From positions 1 to 5,648 of the forward strand of contig JAJAYX010000546.1 in assembly GCA_026785985.1 (NCBI GenBank): a stretch of 5,648 nucleotides of DNA, in the 5' to 3' direction. The translations under genes and the position numbers were made by a program. Positions 5,361-5,648 of the stretch are shown here, one piece after another; the first letter of the stretch is position 1; every line of letters starts with the position of its first letter. This DNA comes from Rudanella sp. (GTDB lineage: Bacteria > Bacteroidota > Bacteroidia > Cytophagales > Spirosomataceae). The notes below the pieces were generated by a model. It saw only the letters and a program-made list of their open reading frames with translations, ran no database searches and was not told the origin of the DNA.

Positions 5361-5648
5361 TTACCGGAAACTTACGTCGCCGAACCGCGATACCACCCGA
5401 ACGCGGGGGCCTGAACCTGTGCCAATTTTGCCCGTATACTGTTTGATTTTACCGGGGCTGGCATTGGTAGCGGGTTGTGTGGTGAACAGCATAGACTGAC
5501 CATTAGGGTAGTTGAAGCCGCCGTAGGTAACTGACACGTTGAAATCATACCCGGTTTCGGCGTTGAGCGGCAGGGCAATCGAGGAATAATTGGCCTGAAT
5601 ATCCACATTATCAGCCGATTTGAGCTGCCCGATCTTGAACCCACCCGA
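5361..5648 (-). CDS. DUF4097-like adhesin domain protein, C-terminal part
   Basis: The C-terminal 95 residues of a gene that begins beyond the right edge; the stop is TAA at 5363-5361. The frame is open to the window edge. The visible text, from SGGFKIGQLKSADNVDIQAN through the segment around SSIALPLNAETGYDFNVSVTYGG to VRVVSRFGDVSFR, is built of short repeating beta-strand units. The ending hydrophobic-S-x-FGDV-x-hydrophobic is typical of DUF4097 and related putative adhesin or anti-sigma-linked beta-helix proteins of Bacteroidota. The family call is made from this pattern only. A GTG inside the frame (5606-5604) is an internal valine, not a start. The protein is probably exported, but its signal region is outside the window. 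Confidence 0.7.
   Translation of the reverse strand, partial: SGGFKIGQLKSADNVDIQANYSSIALPLNAETGYDFNVSVTYGGFNYPNGQSMLFTTQPATNASPGKIKQYTGKIGTGSGPRVRVVSRFGDVSFR

Noticed and set aside
5372..5644. 90-codon minus-strand frame overlapping the DUF4097-like gene
   Set aside because: The overlapping frame with SSIALPLNAETGYDF and RFGDVSFR has clear beta-repeat protein character; this one is its shadow.
1..5648. CRISPR array, insertion sequence with transposase, rRNA or riboswitch
   Set aside because: I saw no regularly spaced repeats, transposase or integrase motifs, rRNA sequence or recognisable riboswitch core on either strand.

Overview
The window looks like chromosomal DNA from a member of the Bacteroidota, most likely a Cytophagales (Spirosoma-like) bacterium. 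This is inferred from several signs. There is almost no Shine-Dalgarno signal. Promoters match the Bacteroidota TTG / TAnnTTTG pattern: TTG-N20-CATATTTG for the tRNA, TTG-N20-CAATTTTG for rpmB, and a perfect TAATTTTG box before tpiA. Protein families typical of the phylum are present: a DUF5522-like small Cys-rich protein, a DTG/DTG/PDZ periplasmic protease and a DUF4097-like surface protein. No species call can be made by eye.

Left part (1-898): a visibly AT-rich, accessory-looking stretch. It holds one orphan lipoprotein gene on the minus strand (53-544), what looks like the severed 3' end of a plus-strand gene (542-655), and about 200 bases without a convincing gene that contain nested inverted repeats and a 12-base-period direct repeat. 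This abuts the 3' side of a complete tRNA-Gly(CCC) gene (minus, 899-971), which has its own promoter and an intrinsic terminator. tRNA 3' ends are common integration targets, so the stretch may be a decayed integration site.

Middle (1036-2892): rocD, ornithine aminotransferase (minus), is divergent from a small Cys-rich DUF5522-like gene (plus). That gene is followed by rpmB, ribosomal protein L28, which has its own promoter just after the upstream stop codon. rpmB ends at a striking 80-base near-palindrome that separates it from the convergent protease gene.

Right part (2989-5648): a secreted two-DTG aspartyl protease with a C-terminal PDZ domain (minus) is divergent from tpiA, triose-phosphate isomerase (plus). 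After tpiA come a probable frameshifted or decayed short reading frame, a hairpin, and the 3' end of a convergent DUF4097-like gene that runs off the window.

The genes do not form one pathway. The window is core housekeeping (tRNA-Gly, rocD, rpmB, tpiA) with lineage-specific envelope genes between. I did not find a convincing new multi-gene system. The items most worth following up are the 80-base palindrome, the two gene remnants (542-655 and 5201-5328) and the repeat-bearing region next to the tRNA.
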